From Pyrus communis (Eukaryota; Streptophyta; Magnoliopsida; Rosales; Rosaceae), in NCBI RefSeq assembly GCF_963583255.1, contig NC_084803.1, positions 10,638,122-10,702,121 on the forward strand: a stretch of DNA of 64,000 bases, in the 5' to 3' direction. The stretch's first letter is position 1; each line of letters begins with the position of its first letter. The notes beneath the pieces were generated by a model. That model had not been told where the DNA came from, ran no database searches, and saw nothing but the letters and a program-made list of their open reading frames with translations. Positions 48,355 to 61,400 of this stretch are shown one piece after another. The position numbers and the translations under genes were made by a program.

Positions 48355-51300
48355 ATGTCCTCGCTTAGCAGAGAGCTCGTTTTTCTCATACTTCAGTTTC
48401 TGGATGAAGAGAAATTCAAAGACAGTGTTCACAAGTATGCTCAAATTATCTACTTCATTAATTTTTTATTTATTAATTTTACAAATATTTGTATATAACC
48501 GTATGTAGCTGCTAATTTATTAGGTGGTTGTAATTCAGTTTAATTTGTTTCGATTTTCGATTAATTTTGTTGTGATTGTTGTGGGTGTGGAGGTTGGAGC
48601 AAGAGTCAGGGTTTTTCTTTAACATGAGGTACTTTGAGGACATGGTGACAACTGGGGAGTGGGAGGAGGTGGAGAAGTATTTGTCCGGTTTCACCAAGGT
48701 TGACGATAATCGATACTCTATGAAGATTTTCTTCGAGATTCGCAAGCAGAAGTACCTTGAAGCTTTGGACAAGTAGGTGTTTTGAATTGCTTTTTTTAAA
48801 TCAATTTGGTATTATGGTTTAATCCTTGTCGATTAATTTATTCCATTTGAAGTTTTTTTTCTTTCCCCATATGATTCAAAAGTTAATAAATGATTATTGT
48901 AGGAGGGATCGAGCAAAAGCTGTGGACATTTTAGTTAAGGACTTGAAAGTTTTTGCAGCATTTAATGAGGAACTTTTCAAGGAAATTACACAGCTGTTGA
49001 CTTTGGAGAACTTTAGGTGAGAACAAATTGTCTTGTGCTGTTGTTGTTATAGGCGGCTGGTTCATGTTTCTGTTATCTGTATGACGTGACGTGTTTTTGG
49101 GTATGCATTACTTTTCAGGGATAATGAACAGTTATCTAAATATGGTGATACTAAGTCTGCAAGGAGTATAATGCTTGCTGAACTGAAAAAGTTAATAGAG
49201 GCTAACCCATTGTTTCGTGACAAACTTCAATTTCCTACCCTGAAGAACTCGAGACTGCGAACTCTTATTAATCAGAGGTCCTTGAGAAGCTTCTGCCTCG
49301 TGTGTCTGAGACACTACATTTTTTCTTACTTTAGCTTTAAGATATCTGGTTTGCTAACTTTTATGTCCTGAAAACTGCAGTTTAAACTGGCAGCATCAGC
49401 TTTGTAAGAGCCCAAAGCCTAATCCAGACATAAAGACCCTGTTTGTAGACCACAGTTGTGGACAACCAAATGGTACCAGGGCTCCATCCCCTGTCACTAA
49501 TCACTTAATGGGGGCAGTCCCTAAGACGGGGGGTTTCCCTCCATTGGGTGCTCACGGGGTAAGCAGAGCAGAAAATATATTGTTTTCATAGAAGGTCAGA
49601 CTGTCTCTAAGTTGAAGATTGACTCTGGGTGTATACATATGTAGGCCTTTCAGCCCACACCAGCTGCTCTTCCAACATCTCTTGCTGGATGGATGGCAAA
49701 TCCATCACCTGTGGCTGTACCTCATCCCTCAGCTTCTGCTGGGCCTCTTGGGTTGGCCGCAGCTAACAATGCAGGTATTATATCAATATTGAATGTTTCT
49801 GGAGCATTTAGCATGGAAGTTTGACATTGTTATGGTTATCTTGTATTGTCCTTTTGTCTGAAATTTTTATATGACATGTTGACTGTATTCTTTTTGTTCT
49901 CTTATTTAACATGTGTTTTCTATTGTAGTTATTTTCTTAAATTTGTACTGGTTTTTTTCCCTGTTTTTCTCTTTATGTATATATTTACCATCATGGCAGC
50001 CATCTTAAAGCGCCCTAGGACTCCTCCAACCGGTAACCCAACTATGGACTATCAAACAGCTGATTCTGAGCATGTTCTGAAGAGATCAAGACCTTTTGGG
50101 ATAACAGATGAGGTATAAATCTATCCGTTAATAATTGCATATTCTGATTTGTCTGATGGAATTCTGAGTTACGTTGCTAATTTTGAAATTTTCTTTTCTT
50201 ATGACATATATTCTTTTGACCGTGTAAATATTAAATTATTTCAGTTTTACAGAAATAAATTTATTTCATCCTTAATGTATTGTTCCATAAAAGGTAGGTA
50301 GCGAAATTGTTCCCCAAAAGGCCAGTAACAAAAGGGTAAGTTAGATTATGCAAAATACTAGAACATGGCTGATGAGGAAGGATGCTTAACAGAAATAAAA
50401 GAATTTTTTTTTTCTTATAAACATGATGCAAATGGTCCTGCAGTTCCCTTTTTTTTTTTTTTCATGAGCAGTGCGCAACTTTGATACCAAAAGTTTGTAT
50501 AGCTTTATTTTACAGAAAAATTTCAAGTTTCAACTTCTTAGTTTATGTAATTGATTCTATATTAACTCAATTTCAAACAGGCCAATAATCTGCCAGTAAA
50601 TATGCTGCCTGTTGTGTATCCTAATCAGAGCCATGGTCAGAGTTCCTACTCTTCTGATGACTTGCCCAGGTCTGTTGTTATGACTTTACGTCCAGGTTCA
50701 ACTGTCAAGAGTATGGATTTCCACCCAGTGCAACAAATTTTACTTCTTGGTAAGCTCTAGAGAGCTGACCTCCAATTCCACTCATTGTGAATTATTGTAT
50801 TTGTATGTCTTTTTTATGTCATTGTTTCAAATGTTGGATTATAGCTTCTCTTTTAGTAATAAGTGATTTATGATTTCAGTTGGAACAAACATGGGCGATG
50901 TCATGGTATATGAGCTACCAAGCCTTGAAAAGATTACTGTTAAGAACTTCAAAGTTTGGGACCTTGGAGCATGTTCAGCTGCTCTGCAGGTTTGGCTCTT
51001 GGTATTCTGTAGTATCATATGGTGTTTTTTTTAATAATCGTCCTTATAATGAAATAATATTGCGTCCTGTAGGCATCTTTGGCCAGTGATTATACAGCAT
51101 CAATCAACCGTGTGATGTGGAGCCCTGATGGGACACTTTTTGGTAAGTGTTGGTGTCCTTGATTTTGTGAAGTAGCCTTATGCTAGTTCATCAAACATTG
51201 TCAAGAATTAAGAAATGAATCTTAAACTGGTTATGATGACTCAAAATTCTACTGCAGGTGTTGCATACTCTAAGCACATTGTACACATATATTCCTACCA

Positions 51301-54300
51301 TGGTGGTGATGATTTACGAAATCACCTAGAGGTTTATTGCATCAACCTTTCGCTTCGAAGATAGTCTTCTGTCATTTGCTCTTGTTATTTTATTTTATAT
51401 TGTTTTTATTTTGAAAATTGTTATTGGCACCCCAAAATCTAATTGTGCACTCCAAACTTTCTATATTTAGAAAGTATTTTTACTCTTATGAGGAGAAGAC
51501 AATTAGATTTATGGAGTGACAATAATAGTTCCCTTTATTTTTATCTCTTGTATGTTTTCCTATTCTTGTTGGACTTCTCAATTTCCTTTCTGGGGGTCAC
51601 ATTGACTTAAGCATTACTGTTCATGTCTTCTTGTTTTCAGATCGAGGCTCATGTTGGCAGCGTTAATGATCTCGCTTTCTCATATCCAAACAAACAGCTG
51701 TGTGTTATCACTTGCGGAGAGGATAGGTTCATTAAGGTTTGATCTTTGACTTGACTAATTCTAATTCGATTTTGCAGGTTCAAGTTCATAGTTAGTTATG
51801 ATTGTTCAATATTCTGCAGGTTTGGGATGCAGCCACTGGGACTAAGCAGTATACTTTTGAGGGCCATGAAGCACCTGTATATTCAGTGTGTCCACATCAC
51901 AAAGAGAATATCCAGGTACCATCTATTTATTTGATCATGTTGATAACATGGAATGTAAAATAAAGCTTTTGGTTCTTTTGTTCTTAAACACCTTCCTTCC
52001 CCCACCCCCACCCCGCCCCCTCCCCTCTTCCCGATCATGTTGATAACATGGAATGTAAAATAAAGCTTTTGGTTCTTTTGTTCTTAAACACCTTATCCTC
52101 CCCAAAAAAAACAAAGAGGAAATTAAAACTATAATTTTTTTTTCCTATGCACAAAATAAACGGAGAATCTGAATCAGTTCTTACTTAACCGTATGTAATT
52201 CGGTCAAAGATATTAGGACACTACTTTTCCATATTTATTTTTTGGGATGTCACTACATTGCAAAAGGTGCTCAAGTCATTTAGAAGTGTGGATAGTGAAG
52301 TTCGATTAAAACCTTATACAGATAGGTGAACTAATCCATATTAGTCTCACTTTCACTAAATGGGGGAATAAAAAACTAACTCATAAAGTAAAAATAGACA
52401 AAAAGAATTGAGGGGCCTACAACAAAATCCTGTTTAGTTTTCAACTTCGTCATTAGTAACTTGATTTGATGTCGCATAGATTGCACAAGTATATGGTACT
52501 TTCTGTTGAAGTTCTGATTTCCTATTGTTTCTTGTTCCAGTTTATTTTCTCGACATCTACTGATGGGAAAATAAAGGCATGGTTGTATGATAATGGGGGC
52601 TCAAGGGTTGACTATGATGCACCAGGCTATTCATCTACCACTATGGCATATAGTGCAGATGGAGCAAGGTTATTTTCTTCACCCTTTACAAAGTCACTGT
52701 TCTTTTGGTGATGTTGATATTAATATTTCTTTTATCTGTTATATATCACGGACATCTTCGTATCTTCTCTGAACAACATAGGTTGTTCTCATGTGGGACA
52801 AATAAAGAAGGGGATTCATATTTGGTGGAGTGGAATGAAAGTGAAGGAGCTGTAAAGCGGACCTTTCATGGTCTTGCAAAGCGTACTGTTGGGGTTGTGC
52901 AGTTTGATACCACTAAAAATCGGTTCTTGGCTGTTGGTGATGAGTTCACAGTCAAATTTTGGGACATGGACAATGTTAACCTTTTGATGAGTACTGATGC
53001 AGATGGTGGATTGCCGGTGGGCATCACAACTTATTTTCCTGAATGAAACAATTCCTTCCAGATAACTCACCGTGATCTTAAAAACCTGCAGGCTTCTCCC
53101 GTAATCAGATTTAACAAGGAAGGAATATTGTTAGCTGCCTCAACGAATGACAATGGTATTAAAATTCTGGCAAATTCAGATGGAATTAGGTTGCTAAGAA
53201 CTGTGGAAAGCCGCGCATTTGATGCTTCAAGAGCTGCTTCTGCAGCTGCTGTGAAGGTGAAGTTTCAACTTGGCGTACCATGTTAAAATCTGTTAGCTAA
53301 ATGCGTTGTTTAATATGCAGGCACCACCAACAGGAACATTTGGGCCTTCCAACATTCCTATTGGAGCAAGCATTGGAGATCGAGCTGCTCCTGTGGCAGC
53401 CATGGCTGGACTGGTGAGTTCATGATCTCTCTAAAATATTAGAAGCATTGCTATATTGTACGATGTTACTGTCATCAACATAACTTAATGCTTAATATTC
53501 TGTCTGATCAAAATTTATGTATTATGCATAGGAAATGTGTTTGAAACTAAAAGTTCAATCTTTTCGATGGTTAAAAAAGGGTGTTTTTGTACAATGGTTT
53601 AACCTTGTCCTTCTCTTTGTTGATCTGTGTAGAACAATGACAATAGAAGTTTGGTTGACGTTAAACCTAGAATTGCGGATGAGTCGGTTGAGAAATCCAG
53701 GATTTGGAAACTGACTGAAATCAGTGAACAATCACAATGCCGCTCTCTGAGGCTCCCTGATAGTTTAACAGCAATGAGGGTACTAATTCTCTTCCATCCT
53801 AAATTGTTAAGTTGTAGCTTTTATTGCTTTACCGTCTGTAGTCATTCATATATTTCCAATGCCTTTGCTATTTAACAATTGTGCCTTGGCTTTTATTGCG
53901 ACATGTACTTGAAGATTTTTTTTTTTTTTTGAGAAATTATTTCTGATTCCCTTGAGACATTTCAGTAAGAGTACTGCATAATGAATTTCTGTAATATATT
54001 CATTTGCTTTGTGTTTCTTTTAAAACATTTTCATGAGAACTATGCATGTTTTTATTGTGAAGCTCTGATGGATAATTATTTCAGGTTTCTAGATTAATAT
54101 ATACAAATTCAGGACTTGCGGTGTTGGCTTTATCATCTAATGCTGTACACAAGCTCTGGAAATGGCAAAGAAATGAACGAATACATAAGGTATTAAATTT
54201 ACTAAAAAGTTAAAACTGATGGTTGCATTGCATTATATATTTTTTTCTTTGCATTCCATTTACCAAAATGTTTGTTTGTGTAGGCCACAGCTAGTAGTCC

Positions 54301-56454
54301 ACCGCAATTGTGGCAACCTGCTAGTGGAATATTGATGACTAATGATATAAGTGATACAAACCCTGAGGATGCCGTTCCATGCTTTGCACTGTCAAAGAAC
54401 GACTCTTATGTTATGTCAGCTTCAGGGGGGAAAATATCACTTTTCAATATGATGACATTTAAGGTAGATGGTTTCTTCTTAACCTCTTACTCATAAGGTA
54501 CTGGTTGATTAAATATGCATGTCTATAAACCTTTTAATACGGCCGTGCACAAGATAATCTCAATTGAAATTGGTGCTTCTGTAGCATCCTTTAGAATGCC
54601 CTTTCTATAATCTACTTTCACACACTTTGAAAGGTAGAAAAAATATATCATAGTATTCACTCTGCCGACCATCATTCCCCGAATACCCTTAAAACGTAAT
54701 ATGACAACATTTATGGTTTTATATTGTTGTGTTTAATGCTATGCCGTCTGCAGACAATGACAACATTCATGCCCCCACCCCCAGCTGCAACATATCTGGC
54801 ATTTCATCCTCAAGACAATAATATCATTGCCATAGGAATGGACGATTCTTCTATCCAAATTTACAATGTTCGGGTTGACGAGGTGAGGTCTTTGGTCACT
54901 GAACTTTAATTTGTCAGTTTGTGATGATAGAGGGAATAGGGGATTGCTTACAATCTGGATGCTCCCCTTTCACAGGTTAAAACCAAGCTAAAAGGTCATC
55001 AGAAAAGAATAACAGGCCTTGCCTTCTCTCATACTCTTAATGTGCTTGTGTCTTCGGGTGCTGATTCCCAGGTATGAATTAGACGACATGCGAGTCTATA
55101 TGCATGCATTTCCCTGTGCTACTAGGCTTTAAGCAATGAACTGGTGACTATCAAAAGTAACTTATCACGAATAGCCAAGCCAAAAGGATCAATGTTGTTT
55201 CCAGATGGTTAAACTTTCAGGTCTTCATGGTAGTTCCCTTTGAAATCATTTTGTTGCGTAACCTGTAACTGGTAAATGCATTTTTGAAGTGCGTCTCTTT
55301 AGAATTGTGGCTTACCTAGTCCTTACTTGCCTCAGGCATTTACGAAATTCTGTTATTTGACAATCTTGGTTTTTAACCAATAGTGTCTTTCTGTTCCTCT
55401 TTTACATCATGCAAGACACGCTTCAATAGTTTTACTGAATGTTGGTACTGAGGTTGTTAAGTCATTGATGCTTTTATTTCTGTTTGCCGCAGTTATGCGT
55501 TTGGAACACAGATGGATGGGAGAAGCTGGCTAGTAAATTTCTTCAGATGCCAAGTGGCCGAGCTGCTGCTCCTCTTGCTGATACCCGAGTTCAGTTTCAC
55601 TCAGATCAGACGCATTTGCTGGCTGTTCATGAAACACAGATTGCCATATACGAAGCACCAAAATTGGAATGCCTTAAGCAGGTACAGATGCTTTGTGCTT
55701 AAATTTATTTTTGAGTATAATTTATCCCATTTATTTTTAAGTATATTTTATCCCGTTTTATTACAAAGACTCCATTATTGCATAGGCTTTGAAATTTGAT
55801 CATTGCATATATACGCCACTGTCATAAATGCATTGCTTGCATGTGGTACGAGCACAAGCAAGCATTAAGATGAATTTTGCGGTGATTGTGATGATCTAGT
55901 TCGTTTAATCGTTTGCTTTTACCTTATTATTTGGGGTTTAATTAGTGCTGCTTACATGTTGAACTATGTTCCTCATACAGTGGGTTCCTCGAGAAGCTAG
56001 TGGTCCAATCACACATGCTGTATATTCCTGTGATAGCCAGTTAATTTATGTTAGCTTTGAAGATGGAAGTGTGGGGGTTCTCACTGCTCTTGCACTTAGA
56101 TTGAGATGCCGAATACTACCCACTGCTTACTTACCTCCAAACCCAAGGTTTGTTTTCCTGTCAATACGATCCAAAGGCCTTTCCCATATGATATTTGTGG
56201 TCGTTCAGTTTTGTAAACAACATATCGAAGTACTAACAACAAAAGTGTTTAACAGCTTAAGGGTATATCCTCTCGTTGTTGCCGCACATCCCTCGGAACC
56301 CAATCAGTTTGCATTAGGACTTACAGATGGTGGAGTCCATGTACTTGAGCCATTAGAGTCAGAAGGAAAATGGGGCACTAACCCTCCAATCGAAAATGGT
56401 GCTGGGCCTAGCACGACTTCTGGAGCAGCTGGTTCAGAACAACCCCAAAGGTAA
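48355..56454 (+). CDS. TPR4: TOPLESS-related transcriptional co-repressor, probably TPR4 type, 1133 aa
   Basis: Groucho/Tup1-type co-repressor that binds EAR motifs of Aux/IAA and other repressors and recruits chromatin silencing. Coding exons: 48355-48434, 48593-48772, 48903-49016, 49119-49277, 49381-49558, 49645-49774, 50000-50112, 50581-50749, 50880-50989, 51073-51142, 51258-51331, 51641-51736, 51820-51915, 52541-52668, 52782-53016, 53092-53256, 53321-53413, 53633-53779, 54085-54189, 54284-54463, 54754-54882, 54976-55071, 55493-55681, 55981-56147, 56256-56454. Total 3402 nt, one frame. LisH (about 4-36) and CTLH (34-92) with SLSRELVFLILQFLDEEKF, CRA up to about 210, a proline-rich linker with LKRPRTPP, then two WD40 propellers (from about 345) and the C-terminus SEQPQR. 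Length is normal for the family. Member assignment is inference. Confidence 0.96.
50294..50335 (+). other. Candidate 42-nt cassette exon in TOPLESS-related intron 7
   Basis: Between coding exons 7 and 8 there is an AG-flanked 42-nt segment followed by a near-consensus donor (AGG|GTAAGT). It is in frame and would add VGSEIVPQKASNKR after ITDE. The exon-7-to-8 join without it is also in frame, so it is optional. Confidence 0.4.
51418..51525. repeat. Small MITE-like inverted repeat in TOPLESS-related intron 11
   Basis: Ends TTGTTATTGGCAC.CC and, reverse complemented, TTATTGTCACTCC. The same family as 46942-47050: both share ACTCCAAACTTTCTATATT. Confidence 0.65.
51933..52094. repeat. Perfect 62-bp direct duplication in TOPLESS-related intron 13
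   Basis: 51933-51994 and 52033-52094 are identical, exactly 100 bp apart, with a C-rich 38-bp spacer (CCCCCACCCCCACCCCGCC..). It lies wholly within the intron. Confidence 0.95.
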
Positions 56455-57417
56455 CAATTCCATGTGCATGGCTTCCACCGAAGACCTCGAGTGTCTTTAT
56501 CTCTTCCGTGATGATCCTGTTCCTGGTGTCACCGTATATTATTTTTTGGTGGGAAACTGCGGATTTAGGTGTTATAGTTTTAGGATACTTTAACCCAGTA
56601 GAATTCGTTATAGTGGCATTCGAAAACAGATTACGGTGAGGCAATTCCCCACGTTTAGGATAATTGGACGAGTGATGAACTACAGTTTAAAGTTTCGGAG
56701 AAATGCAGCGCCGGGCGAAAGGTTGAGATCGGACGGCCAGGGGATTCAGCAAAAGGTTGTAGTTGCTTTGGTTGGAGGCCCAGAATGTTTAATCTTTTTT
56801 TTTTCCTCGTAAGGTTATTGAGTCTTAGAAATTAATTTAAATGTGAACCGGAGATGGTTGGTTATTTTATTTTCTGTACTCTATTTATTGTTCTGGTGAT
56901 AAATAAGAAAGCAGCTTTTGCATCTACGGGGGTTCGTTTGCTGTATATTTCCTCTACATTTCAACTGAAACAAAAGTGCTTATTCCCCATTGCGTAGTAG
57001 TCTAATTGACTCGCTTATGACAGCACTCTCTGAGCAATTTTGCTCGCAAGTGCTTTTGTTACAAGTGTTTTTAGCCTTTTACTATAAAGAATAAACACGC
57101 TGAATCTTTTTACTAAAAATCAAGTGCTTCTACAATAAACATGTTAAATATTTCATTAAAATCCAGAGTGTTTCCCCCAAGGAAAGCACTTGGAAGTACT
57201 TTTTAAAAGAATCGTCAGGCAAATGCTTCTTTATATAGCGCTTTTATTAGCCAAAATGTTCAAACTTTTACGTTAGATGCTATCAAAGATTCAGAAAATA
57301 ACTAGAAGAAAAGAAAGAAAAACACAATTGTTGTTATTCACAGCTGAAATCGCTAAACGATTCAAATCTACTGAACATGCATTCAACTGCTATACACGGC
57401 TTGTCGATTGCTATCTT
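56455..57417. other. Gap between two convergent genes
   Basis: Holds the 3' UTRs of the TOPLESS-related gene (+) and the BRIZ-type gene (minus). A repeat-like patch at about 57030-57240, with AAGTGCTTTT / AGCACTTGGAAG words at its ends, may be a degenerate MITE. Confidence 0.6.
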
Positions 57418-60400
57418 CTAGTTCCGTCTTCGGCCAGATTTGGAGTGTCTTCTAGAGTTAGCAGGAGAAGATTGCTTTGAAGGTACAGGCAAGACTGTTC
57501 CTCCTTTTATGCTGTCCGAGTCCGTCATGTCATTAAGTGTTTTTTGGGCCTGAATATAGACCGTAAAATCTCTAATCTGCAACAACCATCATTTAAACTG
57601 GTTACGAACCCAACACTACTTCAGAACGCTTGCAAACTAGCAGAAACTTGTAATTGCAATACCTGTTCTTCCAAATCGACTATCTTTTCCTCTCTTAAAC
57701 TCAGCGATGCAGCTTCCCTAAAAGAACACAGAGTTTGAATCACGGAGGATACCAATACGGAAGAATTCACTGCCACTTATTATCGCAAACTAATATGTAC
57801 CTCTCATCGATTTCCTTCAACTTTCTGCGCCAGGTTTCTTGGTCCTTGATGAGATTACGATTGATCTAAGCAACAAACCCAAAAGCAAGCACGACAAAAA
57901 TAAAATTGACTGTCGGAAATAAAAAAAAGTGATTTAACTCAACATAGTAATAACCGTGGAAACCCAAAGTAAAAGTAACGTTCAAGAGAAGGACATTTAC
58001 GAACTCACATCTGCAACAGCATTTTTTTCTTCAAGATATTTCTCCAGTTTGGCTTGCAAATCCTGCATCTTCGAATTTACAGCCTTCTCCACTGCTTCTG
58101 AAATAGTACTTTCCTTTTTACTTTTGGCCTCCATAAGTAGAGATTCATAATACTGAATTTAAAGAAGCAAAAACAGACGAGAGGAAAAGATTAAAGCATA
58201 TGATTGGAAGTAAAAACAATTCTAATGAGATCAACAGCCGCATTAGGTAGATGCAAAAGTAAAAACACAGAGAACAGGTTAAGTGGCGTTTAGCGACAGC
58301 CTTACTTGTCTTTGATTCTCAAGCTGACTGGCAACAAGTCGGTTATACTCGTCTACAATCTGTTGTAGCACATCATCTAATCAGTTATGCAAATAAGAAA
58401 ACGAAAAATTACGGATAGCGCTAGCTAGAGTACATACAGTGTCAACTTTGCTACTATAGAGGGCTCCACCAATTCCAGAATCAGCACTACATTCACAACC
58501 GTCACAAGCCTCTTCCAGTGACATACAAAGAGAATCTGTATCATTTATTATTTTTCCATCAACTTTCGATTGGTTCAGGCGGTGAACATAAGCATCACCA
58601 ACATAATCCCAGATCTGCTGCCTGTCCAACTCAAGAGAATAGCAATGTTGCGTATCCTTCCAGTGGTTAACAGCATGGCCTTCAGTATATCTGAAAAAAG
58701 TAACAATCAATAATTTTCTGTGCACAATAAAGTTAAACAAGACAACGCCATATCTGATCAAGTAAAGAGCTACGTTGCTTTCTTGCTTTGAAGACAGAAA
58801 TAACCAAAGAAGAAAGAACAATACACCAGGTTTACCTTCCACATCCTACAAAACCACAAATTATGCAAATCCAGGGATTCACTGAAATTCCACAGACAGA
58901 GCAAGCTGGTTTTTCATCCTGCTGCTGACAAAGTCGGCACACCTGGTGGCACACAAATATCAATTCAGGAACCATTCTTCATAAACCCAAGACAATAACC
59001 ATATCAAAGTTATCAAGAAGCCAATGGCAATTCAAGCTGAAGTTCATAAACCCAAGACCATAATCGTTGGACAGAAATATTTTAAGCTATCCATTTGTCT
59101 ACCCAAAAGGGGGTTAGGTTTGGTTCTTCCTGTGTTTATCACTATTACAGTACAACAAGATGGGATATGAACTAAGGGATTTCAAAAAATCTGAAAAGTA
59201 TCCATAAGAAAATGGCTACATTGAGTGGGATGGTAACAAAACTGACCCTGTAACCTCCCAACATCACCTTTTGGTTAGCCAGTAAGTGTTAGACAATCTG
59301 TGAAATCTTGAAGGTCAACTGATAAAAGAATAGCAGTACATACAAGTAATAACGAATAGTTATTAGTGCATTCAACAATGCTCTTAACCAAGATCTCTAA
59401 CTCAACAAGTAAAAAAATATTGGAACAAAGAACCAACTCACCTGACAAGATAAATAAGTCCATTTCGAAATGCAGGGACATTGAAATGAATGGTCACAAA
59501 GGGTACTCGCTATTCCGCCAGTGTCTGCATCCAATCTCTCTAACATTCAAACAAAAGTATAAATATCGGCACAAGCACTATACTTCTGGGAAAAAAAATG
59601 AAAACAGAACAGCTCCCCACACCCCACGGAAAATGGTGACTCACCAAGACAAACTGGGCAAGAAGGTAACTCAGTAAATTCTTTCTCGGGAGTCCCAGCT
59701 ATTTCTTCTGATTCTGTGTAGTCCACAGAATCCAAAAACAAGATATGGCACACCTCAGCCTGAAAAAATATCAAACAAAGGATATAGAACAGACATAAGC
59801 TCAAGCTGTATAAGATAGATCATGCACGAAACCAAACCACCATAAAGACAAACCTCATTACCTCTCCGGGCGAATATTTCCTCCCATTAAAAATGCTATA
59901 AAATTCACCAGCTGCGTCCTGACTCTTACATTCAATCAAAACACTGTACCGATCCTCCATTCCGTCGTTCCTAATCCAATGAAGCAAACACTAAATCAGA
60001 CTTGTTCGATGACTAATCAAACAAAAACACAACATAACGAAACTTAAATGTCAAGCAAAGATTTCGCTTCAGTCCAAAGTATTGATCATTTAGATTTGTA
60101 GCTCAAATAACAACTCTTCATTTCTTTTCAATTCACTTAACTTATATTCTTGAAATTATCAATGTAAGCAAAATACCATCCACATTTCTTGCAAACAAAA
60201 CCCAAAGTTTGCCATTTCCTCAATTTCTTCAGAAACCCAATTCAGGGGTTTGATCAAGCAACCAAATGCACAACCCCAAATCGAAAGATTCAAAATTTCT
60301 ACCTGATGAAGACGAGTTCGATGACATGGTCGACGTGGGACCCACAAAAGCGGATGAAGTCGTCGAAGGAGAGGTAGTTGGGAACGGCAACGACGAAGAG

Positions 60401-60613
60401 CATGGGGGATCGAGAGGCAGTGCTCGGCAGCGACGACTGTCTGATTTTCCGAAACAGGTGGACGATGCCTTTTCGCTCGCTGAATTTGGGGGTGGTTTTA
60501 GGGTTTGATTGAGCCGCAGCGGTGGCCTTGGAAGTTGTGACGGCGGTGAAGTCTGCGTCTTCGAGGCTGAGAGGGTGGTTGGTGTCCACTGAGTGAACTC
60601 GGAGGATGAACAT
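57418..60613 (-). CDS. BRAP2-RING-UBP zinc finger E3 ubiquitin ligase, BRIZ1/BRIZ2 type, 489 aa
   Basis: Family of human BRAP/IMP. In Arabidopsis BRIZ1 and BRIZ2 form a ubiquitin ligase complex needed for germination. Exons (minus): 60613-60303, 59970-59862, 59759-59645, 59539-59442, 58942-58836, 58690-58438, 58359-58306, 58152-58009, 57865-57801, 57717-57663, 57576-57418. Total 1470 nt in frame. BRAP2 domain about 65-165 (LFVVAVPNYLSFDDFIRFCG), RING 174-213 (CPVC .. CDHSFQCPC .. CQVC), UBP-type zinc finger about 225-300 (CSVC, CIICGFVGCGR, GHAVNHW, H262), coiled coil about 330-440, basic C-terminus RRHSKSGRRRN. In the RING the second His ligand position is Gln (198). Whether this ortholog is BRIZ1 or BRIZ2 was not decided. 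Confidence 0.95.
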
Positions 60614-61400
60614 TGTGGTTGCGGGCTACCTGAGTCGACCCGGTTCGGGGAAAAAAGAGAGAAAATGCGACTAAATTAACAAGCTGCTGGTATTCGCGGG
60701 AAGAAAGAGGCGGTTTCCTTTTTCCCAGTTTTTTTTCTTTTTTTTTGTTTTGGAGAAATCCCTTTTCCGAGTTATTATTAATATTTTCTATTCATTACCT
60801 AGCTATTTATAATATAATGAGTTATTTACAAGAAAAAAAAAATTTGATCACAAACTTATTATTTATATTTACAATTAAATTTGAATCCCAATAAATTAAA
60901 ATAATTTTGAATATTACCCAAAAAACTAATTATTTTGTGAATTTTACCAAAATAAAGTAACATCGCATTTTGCATAATTTTGGTACTTGTGATCCATTCC
61001 TCATATTGGAGATATTTTCCCTGACAAAAAATTGTTGAGTTCCTTTTTTTCCTATATACGTATTTACTAAAATGAAATTCCTTCTAAAAGATGGGCAAAA
61101 CTAAAACGGAATAGCTGTAAGTTTATTGTCGTGGTGATCATTGTCTTTATGTCCAACTCATAGCACCGTCTATTCAAACTTTCCCTTTTTTCATCCAAAC
61201 TCTTTTATTTTTGCTTAAGTATAGATTAATGTAAAATATCGTTTGTATAAAAAAATAAAATTAATGCGTGAAAAAATATCATTTAAGATCAAAAAAAACA
61301 TTTAGATACTTAGCAACATATTAATTACTTTACGATACAAGTAGTTCAAATGGATCTACATGGCAAGTTTTTACTGGACGTCTTATGTGTATTTTGACTA
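60614..61400. other. Upstream region of the BRIZ-type gene
   Basis: 5' flank of the minus-strand gene, then AT-rich DNA. No gene or clear repeat until the foldback element at 61401. Confidence 0.6.
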
